Shown piece by piece: positions 18,355 to 26,188 of a stretch of 37,369 bases of DNA. The DNA is from DAIPHL01 sp036771375. Lineage in GTDB: Bacteria > Synergistota > Synergistia > Synergistales > Synergistaceae. The notes under the pieces were generated by a model. It searched no databases. It was not told the DNA's origin and worked only from the letters and a program-made list of their open reading frames with translations. A program made the position numbers and the translations under genes. Position 1 is the stretch's first letter, and every line of letters begins with the position of its first letter. The stretch covers positions 1 to 37,369 of the forward strand of contig DAIPHL010000005.1 in NCBI GenBank assembly GCA_036771375.1, written 5' to 3'.

Positions 18355-19758
18355 TTACACCGTTTCCTCCTCTTCGCCGCTTCGTCCCTCGGAGGGAACG
18401 TCATCCGCCAAAGCGGCCCGTTCCCCGGCCTGCGGGGGCTCGATCTCCTGAACCTGGACCTTGGACGCGAGGTGATTCATCGTGTTCCTGGTCCTGACCC
18501 GCGCCACGATCGACGCAAACTCCTCCCTGTTCTTCCCGATGGAATCGGCAAGCTCCTGAGGGTTGACGCGCATCGAGTTTGCAAGGCGCATGATCTCCTC
18601 GTTGATGTCCTCGGTGGTGAAATTGATTTCATCCCGCTCCGCCAGGGCATCGAGCACCAGCGTGTTTCGAACGATCTCCTCGGCGTTCCTTCTGAGGGTG
18701 CTGTCGTGTTCCTCCACGTCGAGGTTGTTGAATTTCAGGTACTCGTCGAGCGATCGGTTCAGGTCCCGTCGCACCCGCCCCTCCCGCTCGCGTCTCATCG
18801 CGTTGTACTGTCTGTCGACCATGCTCTCCGGAACGTCCACCTCCGCGGCGGCGGCGAGTGCCTTGACCGCCGACTCTCGCAGGGAGGAATCGGAATGCTC
18901 CTTGGCATCGCGCTCCATCTGTGCGCGCAGATCCGCCTTCAGCTCGTCCGCGGAGCCATAGCGGCCCTTGGAGAGCGCCCCGATCTTCTCGTCCGTCGGC
19001 TCCGGGACGACGCGCTTCATGATCTGCAGGACCTCCATATCGTAGCGGATCGTCGCACCCGCCATGCGCTTGTCCGGATAATCCTCCTCCAGCTTCACCT
19101 CGAACGAGAACGTCTCGGCGAGGGATTTTCCCACAATGGCCTTCGCGATCTCCCCCCGCCTCGCTTCCGAAGCGAGGGAGAACGTCGTTTTTTTGTCCTT
19201 TTCGATCTCCGTCGCGGAGCCGTCGTCCGCCACCTTGAAAGAAGTGTATTCGACCGAAACCAGATCGTCCCCCGCGACCGGCCTATCCTCGTCGATCGGG
19301 ACGAGTTCCGCATGAGATTCCAACAGCTGGGCGAACGCCGCATCGACATCGGCGTCATCGACCCTGTACATGATCCTCTCTCCCGACAGGGTGGAAAGAT
19401 CGGGCAACACGACCTCGGGACGCACCTCGAAGGAGAACTCCATCTCCAGAGAACGACCGTCCGCGATCTCGCCGAACTTCGCCTGTGGCTCCGTGATGAG
19501 GTCGAGTTCGTATTCGGAGATGATGCTCTCCAAAGCTTGCTGCGCCATCTTCTCCAAGGTCTCCTTGTATATTCCGTCCTTTCCGAAATAGAGCTCGAGC
19601 GTCTTTCTGGGCACGTGTCCCCTGCGGAACCCTTTGATATTGGCCTTGTTCGACAGCTCGCGCACGGTTTTTCTTATGGCGCTGTCCACTTCATCGGAGT
19701 CGAACTCCGATTTGACGACGACAACGTTCCGCTCCTGGGAGAGGATTTCTGACTTCAA
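18355..19758 (-). CDS. tig: Trigger factor, ribosome-bound chaperone and peptidyl-prolyl isomerase
   Basis: A 467-residue protein with the three trigger factor domains: an N-terminal ribosome-binding domain with the signature GFRRGHVPRKTLELYFG (about residues 43-59), a middle FKBP-like domain around residues 155-245, and a long charged helical C-terminal domain. It binds nascent chains at the exit tunnel. The FKBP segment is weakly conserved and may have little isomerase activity. The start is a TTG with AAAGGAG about 9 bases upstream; no good ATG is near. It is the first gene of the run towards clpP, clpX and lon. The C-terminus ends in a glutamate-rich tail. Confidence 0.95.
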   Translation of the reverse strand: MKSEILSQERNVVVVKSEFDSDEVDSAIRKTVRELSNKANIKGFRRGHVPRKTLELYFGKDGIYKETLEKMAQQALESIISEYELDLITEPQAKFGEIADGRSLEMEFSFEVRPEVVLPDLSTLSGERIMYRVDDADVDAAFAQLLESHAELVPIDEDRPVAGDDLVSVEYTSFKVADDGSATEIEKDKKTTFSLASEARRGEIAKAIVGKSLAETFSFEVKLEEDYPDKRMAGATIRYDMEVLQIMKRVVPEPTDEKIGALSKGRYGSADELKADLRAQMERDAKEHSDSSLRESAVKALAAAAEVDVPESMVDRQYNAMRREREGRVRRDLNRSLDEYLKFNNLDVEEHDSTLRRNAEEIVRNTLVLDALAERDEINFTTEDINEEIMRLANSMRVNPQELADSIGKNREEFASIVARVRTRNTMNHLASKVQVQEIEPPQAGERAALADDVPSEGRSGEEEETV

Positions 19759-19873
19759 AAGCTACAACTCCTTTCGGGTATTAACCAATTCACGCGTCTA
19801 ACCGCGTAATTTTAACACAGTGGAGGGGTTTTCGATAGGGAGTAATCGCGGAAACGATCTTTTCTCGCGCAAA

Positions 19874-19911
19874 GGGCCCCGCGGAAGAGCCGGCGGGGCC
19901 CAGGAAAAAAC
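19874..19911. terminator. G+C-rich hairpin after the 102-codon orphan gene
   Basis: A 9-bp perfect stem GGGCCCCGC/GCGGGGCCC (19874-19882 and 19893-19901) with a 10-base loop lies 25-60 bases downstream of the minus-strand orphan gene stop. On the minus strand it is followed by only TTTGCG. On the + strand it is followed by an A-run, so it is a weak-tailed terminator that isolates tig from upstream transcription. Confidence 0.5.
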
Positions 19912-19935
19912 GAGTGAAATTGGAATAAAGAAGTG

Positions 19936-20244
19936 TTACACCAGCCAACCGCTGGTGTTTGAAATCGCCGTCTTCCAGTCCGACCGGGAAAAGATCTCCT
20001 TGGTGTACTCGTAGGACCGGTATGCCATGAGGTAGGTAAAGGTCACCGGGACTTCGCCAAGCCAACCCTCCATCTGCCGGAAGCGGTAGATGGTGTCCAT
20101 GTGCCCCGGCCCGTCCAACACCACATAGGTCTTACCGTCCGGAGACTTTGGAGGGAGATGGCCCCGTTCGACCCCGTACACGTAAGCCGACTGATGTGCG
20201 ACGTCCTGCAGCGCGCCGACCCTGAAAACAGATTGTATGTTCAT
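19936..20244 (-). CDS. Unrecognised 102-residue protein
   Basis: I do not recognise this family. The protein is soluble-looking, with no signal peptide or membrane segment. It is rich in aromatic residues, with HQSAYVYGVERGHLPP, TYVVLDGPGHMDTIYRF and TYLMAYRSYEYTKE as the most ordered-looking parts. Support for it being real comes from GGAGTGA about 9 bases before the ATG, a dedicated hairpin downstream, its isolation between two well-defined units, and a GATAATGATAA sequence about 40 bases upstream that resembles half of a Fur box. Codon use is like the host. A role in iron response is only a suggestion from that upstream site. Confidence 0.6.
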   Translation of the reverse strand: MNIQSVFRVGALQDVAHQSAYVYGVERGHLPPKSPDGKTYVVLDGPGHMDTIYRFRQMEGWLGEVPVTFTYLMAYRSYEYTKEIFSRSDWKTAISNTSGWLV

Positions 20245-20282
20245 CCCTGATCACTCCATTTGCTCCTGTTTGAGCCCGCTCG

Positions 20283-20293
20283 TTATCATTATC
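20283..20293 (-). promoter_or_regulatory. Half Fur-box-like sequence upstream of the orphan gene
   Basis: Read on the minus strand, positions 20293-20283 spell GATAATGATAA, identical to the first 11 bases of the 19-bp classical Fur box. The second half does not match. It lies about 40-50 bases upstream of the orphan ATG, where an operator could overlap the promoter. Confidence 0.3.
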
Positions 20294-20748
20294 GGATGCG
20301 CGGGCCGCAACATGAACCGGGAAAAACACAAACGACCGCATCGAACGAGAATACCGACACGATCATACCAGACGATTCCATTTTCTCCAACCCTTTCAAC
20401 CCATATTCAAAGGGTCGGCGCAGGAGCATCCGATGTTTTCGGCGCACCCGAAGAATTGTCGGGCAAACGGGCGTGTTCTCAGGGAGAGGCTATTTATACC
20501 TCTCGTCGATGGGAGGCCGCCCGATCCGTCGTTTTTAACATCGAAGGAATCCCTCGAATGCAGAGGAAAAATAGCGTTCGATCTCTTGCGAAAACGAGGA
20601 GATGCCGCCCATTCGGATAAGAAGTCCCCCGGACGGTTTGGCAAAGAAAGATTTTTTCGGTGTTTCACACGGTATTGTAAAAAAACATATCATGCTTTAC
20701 CATACAATCGGTTTTGTAGACTATCTCGGTTTTACGGAGGAATCGACC
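20294..20748. other. Intergenic region between the orphan gene and cheR
   Basis: About 450 bases with no gene I can support. Open frames exist on both strands but are short, lack ribosome-binding sites and read as low-quality protein. A small GAGAGG/CCTCTC hairpin occurs around 20484-20499. The last 80 bases are A+T-richer and should hold the cheR promoter, but I could not find a convincing -35/-10 pair. Confidence 0.5.
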
Positions 20749-21564
20749 ATGGCGACCCAGGACTCGAACGTTTACCCCGCCCCACCGGAATACGGCGGAT
20801 TCAAGAGAAAGATACAGCAGCTCACGGGAATCGATCTCGACGCGTACAAATACCAGATTCATCGGCGCGTTCACATGATGATGCAGAGATGGGACGTGAA
20901 ATCCTACGACGACTACTACAAGGAGATCGCGAACAACCCCGAAAGGCTGCGCGAGTTTCTCGACTACCTCACGATCAACGTCACGGAGTTCTTCCGCAAC
21001 ACCAACAGGTGGTGGGAGCTGAGAGATAAAATCATACCGAACATGTACAAGGAGCTCGGACATCAGCGAATCAAGTTCTGGAGCGCCGGATGTTCCACGG
21101 GAGAAGAGCCGTATTCGCTTGCGATCCTCGCGATGGAGACGAAGGTATCCACGCCACAACCGGTGCTCGCCGCCGATATCGACCAGGGTGTTCTCGCCAA
21201 GGCCCAGGCAGGTGTATACCAAAAGCGGCAGATCACAAACGCGCCGAAGGAATGGGTCCCAAAATATTTTACCGAGGTGGACGCAAATACGGTCACGGTC
21301 AAAAAAGAAGTCAAGGACAAGGTCAAGTTTCGGCACATGAACCTCATAAAAGATCGCTTCGAATCGGGCTTCGACCTCATCCTTTGCCGCAACGTCGTCA
21401 TCTATTTCGAACCCGAAACGAAATCGGCCCTCTATAAAAAATTTCTGGAAGCCCTCCGGCCGGGAGGCTACCTCATGACCGGCGCGACGGAGCAGATCTT
21501 CGACCACAAGACGATCGGTTTCGAATCCGTAGGGCCCTTCCTCTACCGACGGCCTCAAAAATAA
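20749..21564 (+). CDS. cheR: CheR, chemoreceptor glutamate methyltransferase
   Basis: A 271-residue S-adenosylmethionine-dependent methyltransferase that modifies chemoreceptor glutamates during adaptation. The N-terminal helical domain (about residues 15-75) ends with LTINVTEFFRN, a CheR hallmark. The SAM-binding domain follows with FWSAGCSTGEEPYSLAIL, an acidic AADIDQGVLAKAQ and DLILCRNVVIYFEPETK. I placed the start at 20749 because GGAGG lies about 8 bases upstream; an open frame begins 49 codons earlier but is noncoding-like. No other chemotaxis gene is in the window. dapB follows after 19 bases on the same strand, so the two are probably co-transcribed. Confidence 0.94.
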   Translation: MATQDSNVYPAPPEYGGFKRKIQQLTGIDLDAYKYQIHRRVHMMMQRWDVKSYDDYYKEIANNPERLREFLDYLTINVTEFFRNTNRWWELRDKIIPNMYKELGHQRIKFWSAGCSTGEEPYSLAILAMETKVSTPQPVLAADIDQGVLAKAQAGVYQKRQITNAPKEWVPKYFTEVDANTVTVKKEVKDKVKFRHMNLIKDRFESGFDLILCRNVVIYFEPETKSALYKKFLEALRPGGYLMTGATEQIFDHKTIGFESVGPFLYRRPQK

Positions 21565-21583
21565 TCACTACGGGGGAATTCGG

Positions 21584-22387
21584 ATGCCAAAAATTTTTGT
21601 CTCCGGCGCGTCGGGAAATGTCGGGCGCACGATCATCCGCTCGATCACAACGACGGACGACCTCACCCTGGTGGGAGGCTGGTGTCTTGAGGGCGGCTCT
21701 GACCTCGGAGCCCTGGCCGGTATGCCACCGATCGGCATAAAAGCGAGTGCGACGCTTGCAGCGGGACTTTCGGAGACAAAACCGGACATCGTGATCGACT
21801 TCACCCATACGGATCTGCTCCGTGAAAACCTGACGACATACCTGGAGCGAAACCTCGACGTCGTCGTCGGCACGACCGGACTCACCGACGAACAGCTCGA
21901 GCCCTTCGCGGCCGAGGTGTCGAAAAGAGGACTTCGTTGGGCCGTGATCCCGAATTATGGGCTCGGTATCACACTCGTCCGGGATTTTATCAAGACGGCG
22001 AGAAAATTCTATCCATACGTCAGCATCGTCGACCGACACCCTGCGACGATGGCGAACGCCCCCAGCGGAACCGCAGCCGACCTTGCACACGTCGCCTCCT
22101 CGGAGCCGATCGGGGCCTGCACCAGCCGAGAGAGCTACGAAGGGGTACTGGGGGGCCGCATAGAAGGAGTCCAGGTCCTCTCGCAACGAATGCCGTGGCC
22201 GGGGCCGTACTCGGAGCACGAGATCACGCTCGCCAGAGAGGACGAGGTCATCCGAGTGACCGTCGAGGATCACTCGAGCGAAATCTACATGGACGGTCTC
22301 TTTTTGACGACAAGAAAGCTCGCGTCTTTGCCACCCGGCAGCTTTGTCAGAACCCTCTCCGAGGTGATGGCGTTCAACCCCCGCTGA
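21584..22387 (+). CDS. dapB: DapB-family reductase with altered catalytic motif
   Basis: A 267-residue homologue of 4-hydroxy-tetrahydrodipicolinate reductase (lysine/diaminopimelate synthesis). The nucleotide-binding loop is SGASGNVGRTI (residues 7-17), GTTG is at 96-99 and PNYGLGITLV at 123-132. The signature segment, normally E-x-H-H-x-x-x-K-x-D-A-P-S-G-T, is here DRHPATMANAPSGTA (150-164). The first His is kept, but the second His is Pro153, the catalytic Lys is Met156 and the Asp is Asn158. GGGGG precedes the ATG. It is either a DapB tolerant of these changes or a reductase for a related imine substrate. No other lysine gene is nearby. Confidence 0.75.
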   Translation: MPKIFVSGASGNVGRTIIRSITTTDDLTLVGGWCLEGGSDLGALAGMPPIGIKASATLAAGLSETKPDIVIDFTHTDLLRENLTTYLERNLDVVVGTTGLTDEQLEPFAAEVSKRGLRWAVIPNYGLGITLVRDFIKTARKFYPYVSIVDRHPATMANAPSGTAADLAHVASSEPIGACTSRESYEGVLGGRIEGVQVLSQRMPWPGPYSEHEITLAREDEVIRVTVEDHSSEIYMDGLFLTTRKLASLPPGSFVRTLSEVMAFNPR

Positions 22388-22450
22388 ACAGGCCGGAGAG
22401 GGTTTACGTCGACGAACGACCGCCATTTTCGAGCCCGCTCTTCCTCAAGG

Positions 22451-22479
22451 AAAACGCGCGCGAAAGCAAACGCGTTTTA
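22451..22479 (+). terminator. Possible terminator after dapB
   Basis: An AAAACGCG/CGCGTTTT stem (22451-22458 and 22471-22478) with a 12-base loop lies 63 bases past the dapB stop. The T-run is only four long and is part of the stem, so termination may be partial and in either direction. Confidence 0.4.
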
Positions 22480-22736
22480 CCACAGGTCGAAGAACCCCGA
22501 GATCCGTAGCCGAGCATTATCTGGCCAGCTGACCTACGGCAGCATCCGTGGACATCCTCGAGGAATGACAGGGACATTTCGCACAATCATCTCTCTGCCG
22601 TGGAAGCTTTGGACCGCTATGCCGTTGAAGGAGGGTACGATTCGGCTAGAAATGAAGGAGACTGTCCACAGCCACTGGGATGAGACGCTGAAGACAAGGT
22701 ACGTTAAGTTGCGCAAGCTGTATCGATAACACGACG
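22480..22736. other. Junction sequence left of the transposase remnant
   Basis: This stretch shows the change from G+C-rich host sequence to the A+T-richer block. It contains an unrecognised 54-codon open frame (22565-22729, + strand) whose product has KLWTAMPLKEGTIRLEMKE and WDETLKTRYVKLRKLYR. It reads as plausible protein but has no ribosome-binding site and I cannot assign it. It may be a fragment of another mobile-element gene. Confidence 0.35.
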
Positions 22737-23197
22737 TTTTTTGATGCAATCGGGACCTGTTCCCAGATATGGAGATTATTCAGAAGTGCATCGTTTACCG
22801 AAATTCACAACTCGATCCACTCTGTCTCGTACAAGAAAACGAAGAAGCTCCTGTCAGATTTAAAGCCGGTTTACACGGCAATGTCCGAGGAAATTAGCTG
22901 CTCTGCTCATCATCATGACTGAACAGCTGGTCCGAGCTTTCGACGTATTTCAAGGATCCACCTGAAATTCAAAAGATCATCTACACGAGCAACATGGTCG
23001 AAAGCGATCACCGCCAGCTTTGCAAGGTAATGAAGGACAAATCGATTTTCTCGTCGGACAAAGCGCTGTTCAAGATGCCGTATCTGATAATACAGGATGT
23101 GATGTTAAAATGGACGGGAAGAATCCTCAGCTGGAGGCAGATTCTGCTCCAACCGTCGGTCTTCTTCCCAAATAAGGTAAAGTCGCATCTAAAATGA
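22737..23197 (+). pseudogene. IS256-family (mutator-type) transposase remnant
   Basis: The C-terminal half of an IS256-like DDE transposase can be read across three frames. FPDMEIIQKCIVY (from about 22759) matches the conserved segment before the RNS motif. IHNSIHSVSYKKTKKLLSDL follows in another frame, and then LSTYFKDPPEIQKIIYTSN with HRQLCKVMKDKSIFSSDKALFKM continue to 23197. The frame is broken by at least two frameshifts and a TGA near 22919, and the N-terminal half, with the first catalytic Asp, is missing. The typical NAIEGFNRQLR is degraded to NMVESDHRQLC. It cannot encode an active enzyme. It lies at the left side of the A+T-richer block. Confidence 0.85.
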
Positions 23198-23256
23198 GGA
23201 GCGGTGAAAGCTTTCTTTATACAGACCCGAAAAACGAGAATCCCCTACGTCTTATT

Positions 23257-23532
23257 CTATTTGATATCGTCATTCTCTGCAAAAAGAGCTATTTTTACGG
23301 GTTTTAGCGGAGGCCGGATTGTTCCGGGAGCAATCTCCACAATTGATTTGCCGGTCATCTTTGATATTTCACGCAGAATGATCTCACGACAACCGCGTCC
23401 CTGACATGGTCCCATTCCTACGCGTAAAATGCGCTTCAATTCATCGAATTCCGTATAACCCGATTCTATGTGCTTTCTTATCTTGTCCATCTCTACTTCT
23501 TCACAGCGGCATATCACGTTTGCCTTCTTCAT
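23257..23532 (-). CDS. Small BFD-like [2Fe-2S]-binding subunit
   Basis: A 91-residue protein with four cysteines spaced as in the BFD-like [2Fe-2S] domain: Cys8 and Cys10 in VICRCEEV, then Cys43 and Cys48 in GMGPCQGRGC. The linker has LKRILRVGMGPC, the wording typical of the small or C-terminal iron-sulphur part of opine, octopine, hydroxyproline and HcnB-type dehydrogenases. GGAGGT is 8 bases before the chosen ATG; an ATG 13 codons upstream lacks one. It follows the DAO-type flavoprotein gene by 75 bases on the same strand. The likely job is to pass electrons from that flavin to an unknown acceptor. It could alternatively help a partner not encoded here. Confidence 0.82.
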   Translation of the reverse strand: MKKANVICRCEEVEMDKIRKHIESGYTEFDELKRILRVGMGPCQGRGCREIILREISKMTGKSIVEIAPGTIRPPLKPVKIALFAENDDIK

Positions 23533-23607
23533 TTCAGTATACCTCCCATCTGTTTTGTATCCCATATTCAACCGTGCACCAGTTTTTTATCTTTCGCTAA
23601 TGCTCCA

Positions 23608-24783
23608 CTAATGTTTTGTAATTTTACGATCTACAGCAAAGGGAGTCAGATCCACTTCCGCTTTGCCATTAACAATCAATTCGGCCATGCTTTTGCCAGT
23701 GATGGGAGTATAGGCTATACCGTCTCCTTCATGTCCTGCCGCAATGTAAAGTCCTCTGTAGCCAGGAACCGCTCCCATGAAAGCTTTCCCATCAGGGGTG
23801 TAAGGCCTCAGTCCGGCAAAGGTGCGTACGACACGGATCTGCATGAGTGCGGGTACTATCTTGGCGGCATGTTGAGTGATTGCGCGAATACCGGCAATGG
23901 TCGTCTTACGGTTTTCTCCTACAAATTCTCTCGTACTGCCAATCAGAAGTCCACCATCAATAGTCTGTTCGAGCGCCATACCAACGCCGAGACGTATCGA
24001 CTCATCCGTGGAACCTTCAAGCAGTTCGGGATGATACTTTGCTGCAATGTAGCGAGCACACAGCATTACATGACGTATGAGTGGATTGACCGGTTCGGTG
24101 ATGGCAAGTTGTCCTCTGCGCGGAATGATTGGCAATTCGAAACCGATTTGAGAGAAAAGTTCAGGAGCACCTATGCTGTTGCAGACGACCACCTTATCGG
24201 CATATAGCTTTTCACTTCCAGAGGTAACACCGGTCACGACATCTCTATCAACAATGAATCCCGTAACTTTCGTATGCTTCCGGACGTTTAATCCCAATCT
24301 TTTTGCGGCTAGAATATAGCCACTCACAAGATACAGAGGATTGACCTGAGCATCACGTGAGCTGATGGTGGCGCCGACAATATGCTCGGCGAGTGCCGGC
24401 TCTACTTTGCGTGCATCATCTCCAGAGATGAGTGATACATCAAGTCCAAGATCTTTTTGCTTAGACATGAATATCTTCATCGCCTCAAGCTCTTCCTCGC
24501 GCTCAATTATCACCATGCCGCCGCAGTGGCTATAGCCGATATCATAATCGAGCTCCTCTGATAAACTCCTGTAGAGTATCTCCGATGCCAGCGCCATTGT
24601 CAGATGTGGTCCCGGAGTCTTTGACTGGAGAATGATAAATCCGTCACACGCAGAAGAGGTCCCGCAACCAAGGGTTCCAGCTTCAAGCAGTAAAGTGCTG
24701 ACCCCTTTTTTTACGAGGTTGTAAGCAACCGAGGCGCCAATGACGCCTGAACCTATTACGATAACGTCGGCACATTTTTTCAT
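23608..24783 (-). CDS. DAO-family FAD-dependent amino acid/amine oxidoreductase
   Basis: A 391-residue flavoprotein of the D-amino acid oxidase/glycine oxidase/sarcosine oxidase family. The FAD-binding loop is VIGSGVIGASVAYNLVKKG (residues 9-27), with LLEAG supplying the ribose-binding Glu. The substrate domain follows, and the end has RTFAGLRPYTPDGKAFMGAV and YIAAGHEGDGIAYTPITGK, which close the FAD site. It oxidises C-N bonds of an amino or imino acid to an imine or 2-oxo acid. Paired with the [2Fe-2S] gene, it resembles the beta and gamma parts of opine or proline-type dehydrogenases, but no alpha subunit is present. AAGGAGGGAG precedes the ATG at 24783. Substrate unknown. Confidence 0.85.
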   Translation of the reverse strand: MKKCADVIVIGSGVIGASVAYNLVKKGVSTLLLEAGTLGCGTSSACDGFIILQSKTPGPHLTMALASEILYRSLSEELDYDIGYSHCGGMVIIEREEELEAMKIFMSKQKDLGLDVSLISGDDARKVEPALAEHIVGATISSRDAQVNPLYLVSGYILAAKRLGLNVRKHTKVTGFIVDRDVVTGVTSGSEKLYADKVVVCNSIGAPELFSQIGFELPIIPRRGQLAITEPVNPLIRHVMLCARYIAAKYHPELLEGSTDESIRLGVGMALEQTIDGGLLIGSTREFVGENRKTTIAGIRAITQHAAKIVPALMQIRVVRTFAGLRPYTPDGKAFMGAVPGYRGLYIAAGHEGDGIAYTPITGKSMAELIVNGKAEVDLTPFAVDRKITKH

Positions 24784-25027
24784 ATACTCTCCCTCCTTAA
24801 ACACAAGCAAAAGTAAGGTCGCTTTTGCGATTGAAAGCAGGGACATAAAAAAGATACCCGCTGCGTTCTGACGCAACAAAATGCCACGGCAAAAATCACT
24901 GAATCCCGTGCAAGATCGCAAATAGCACAATTTTTCACAATCTGTTTCTCGATATAAACTACCGTAACTTCAGTTAGACATTTTTGATATCGTGCGGCGA
25001 CATTCTTTGAAAACGATTATAACACTA

Positions 25028-25040
25028 ATTATTGATGAGT
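25028..25040. promoter_or_regulatory. Candidate operator, copy A (ATTATTGATGAGT)
   Basis: The 13-base sequence sits at about +1 to +13 of the minus-strand flavoprotein promoter. An identical copy is at 26542-26554 and a variant is at 25425-25437. Binding there would block transcription start. The FCD regulator encoded next door is the obvious candidate binder, by inference only. Confidence 0.5.
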
Positions 25041-25046
25041 AGAGAA

Positions 25047-25074
25047 ATTATAGTTTTTTATATTTGTTTGTCAA
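25047..25074 (-). promoter_or_regulatory. Sigma-70 promoter for flavoprotein/[2Fe-2S] genes
   Basis: On the minus strand TTGACA (25074-25069), a 16-base spacer and TATAAT (25052-25047) form a full consensus pair. The predicted start of transcription is near 25040, which is inside the shared motif and about 255 bases before the flavoprotein ATG. Confidence 0.75.
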
Positions 25075-25386
25075 GATGTAGGGTATAACATTATCATTCG
25101 TCTTCAGAAAATGCCCACATGCGTGAGGAAAGCACAGTATGTGAAGCGGAACGATTTTTTTAAAAAAGGGTTTGAGGGTATTGCGACGTGCATCGGACCA
25201 TACAATGAGTTTTCGGGAAGAAACACAAAGAGCCTAGAGCTCGTGGAGTGCCCCTTTCAGCGTTTACGGAAAAGATCTCAGGAAAGATGAGTGAGCTCTT
25301 TCATTCACGGGAACAAAAGTTACAAGCCGTCTAATGCTTCGAGGAAAGAGGCAAATGTTCGATAGATTTCCGCTCGGATTCTTTCC

Positions 25387-25415
25387 TTGCAGTGCCTTGG
25401 CAGGTTGTGTATGAT
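25387..25415 (+). promoter_or_regulatory. Promoter for the FCD-type regulator gene
   Basis: TTGCAG (25387-25392), a 17-base spacer and TATGAT (25410-25415) lie about 60 bases before the regulator ATG. A variant of the shared motif follows at 25425-25437, which would allow autoregulation. Confidence 0.6.
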
Positions 25416-25424
25416 GATTGTATT

Positions 25425-25437
25425 ATTATTGCTTAGT
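25425..25437. promoter_or_regulatory. Candidate operator, copy C (variant)
   Basis: ATTATTGCTTAGT matches ATTATTGATGAGT at 11 of 13 bases, and the two following bases (AG) also match copy A. It lies just after the predicted transcription start of the regulator's own promoter. Confidence 0.4.
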
Positions 25438-25474
25438 AGCAGAACCACAAAGCATAATCATGGGAGTGTTGTGA

Positions 25475-26188
25475 ATGAATATCCCGAGAGAAGATGAACT
25501 CATCTATGAGGTTCTTTCTTATATGAGGGAACATAATAAAGCCGTCGGAGCGGGTTCTATGCAAAGGTACCTGAACACACGAGGATATTCCATAGCAGAA
25601 GCATCGGTCGGTCGTCTGTTGAGAGAGATGGAATATCGTGGACTCATTGAAAAAAAGAGTAACCTAGGGCGTTCAATATCGGCAAAAGGGGAAGAAAAAT
25701 ATCAAAATCTTAAAGCAATGAAGTGGCAGGGGAATTGGACACATGGTTTTTTTAGTATATTGGGTCCAACGGATAAAGAGCATCTTATGGAACTCCTGAC
25801 GGCAAGGCGCCCAGTAGAGATCGAGGTAGCCAGGCTTGCTGCAAAAAACGCTACTGACCGCGATATCGCGGCCTTGCGTAGGATTGTCAAAAAACATGAA
25901 CAAATGGTAAAAAGAGGGAAGCCGGTCTCCCATCTGGATACGGAATTTCACAGGCTTTTGGCGAAGATAAGTCACAATCAAATATTAGAAGCGATTGTCG
26001 AGTTGTTACGCAAAAAACAGGAAGACGCAGCAAGATTTGAAGATATCAGACAGCAGGCAGGCAATATCCACAATAATGAACATAGAAGAATACTAGAAGC
26101 AATCGAGCAGCATGATGTAGATATGGCTGTTCTTGCTATGAAAAGACATATAAATAATATCATGCGTACAATAAAAGAAAGCACATGA
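25475..26188 (+). CDS. FCD-domain transcription regulator with an RNase R-like winged helix
   Basis: A 237-residue regulator. Residues about 8-70 form a winged helix (MQRYLNTRGYSIAEASVGRL, then LREMEYRGLIEKKSN and the wing LGRSISAKGEE). It looks like the HTH_12/RNase R-type or NrpR-like domain rather than a standard GntR helix, which would show the PSERELA motif. Residues about 100-230 are an all-helical FCD ligand domain with ARRPVEIEVARLAA, DTEFHRLLAKISHN and a late NNEHRRILEAIEQHD His-containing helix that would bind a metal-linked organic acid. GGGAGTG precedes the ATG. FCD regulators usually repress transport and catabolic genes until a small carboxylate binds. Its position suggests it controls both neighbouring operons. 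Confidence 0.82.
   Translation: MNIPREDELIYEVLSYMREHNKAVGAGSMQRYLNTRGYSIAEASVGRLLREMEYRGLIEKKSNLGRSISAKGEEKYQNLKAMKWQGNWTHGFFSILGPTDKEHLMELLTARRPVEIEVARLAAKNATDRDIAALRRIVKKHEQMVKRGKPVSHLDTEFHRLLAKISHNQILEAIVELLRKKQEDAARFEDIRQQAGNIHNNEHRRILEAIEQHDVDMAVLAMKRHINNIMRTIKEST

Larger units (their letters stand above)
24784..25474. other. 690-base divergent control region
   Basis: This A+T-rich region separates the flavoprotein gene (- strand) from the FCD regulator gene (+ strand). It holds two near-consensus promoters facing outward (25047-25074 and 25387-25415) and two copies of a shared motif (25028-25040 and 25425-25437). The flavoprotein mRNA would have a leader of about 255 bases with no recognisable riboswitch. 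The middle part contains a 59-codon open frame (25111-25290, + strand) without a ribosome-binding site. I do not recognise it, and it may be a gene relic. Confidence 0.6.

Noticed and set aside
17854..19752. 632-codon open frame on the + strand
   Set aside because: Antisense shadow of clpP and tig.
20237..20668. Overlapping open frames between the orphan gene and cheR
   Set aside because: Short, no ribosome-binding sites, low-complexity Arg/Ser-rich products and no likeness to known proteins.
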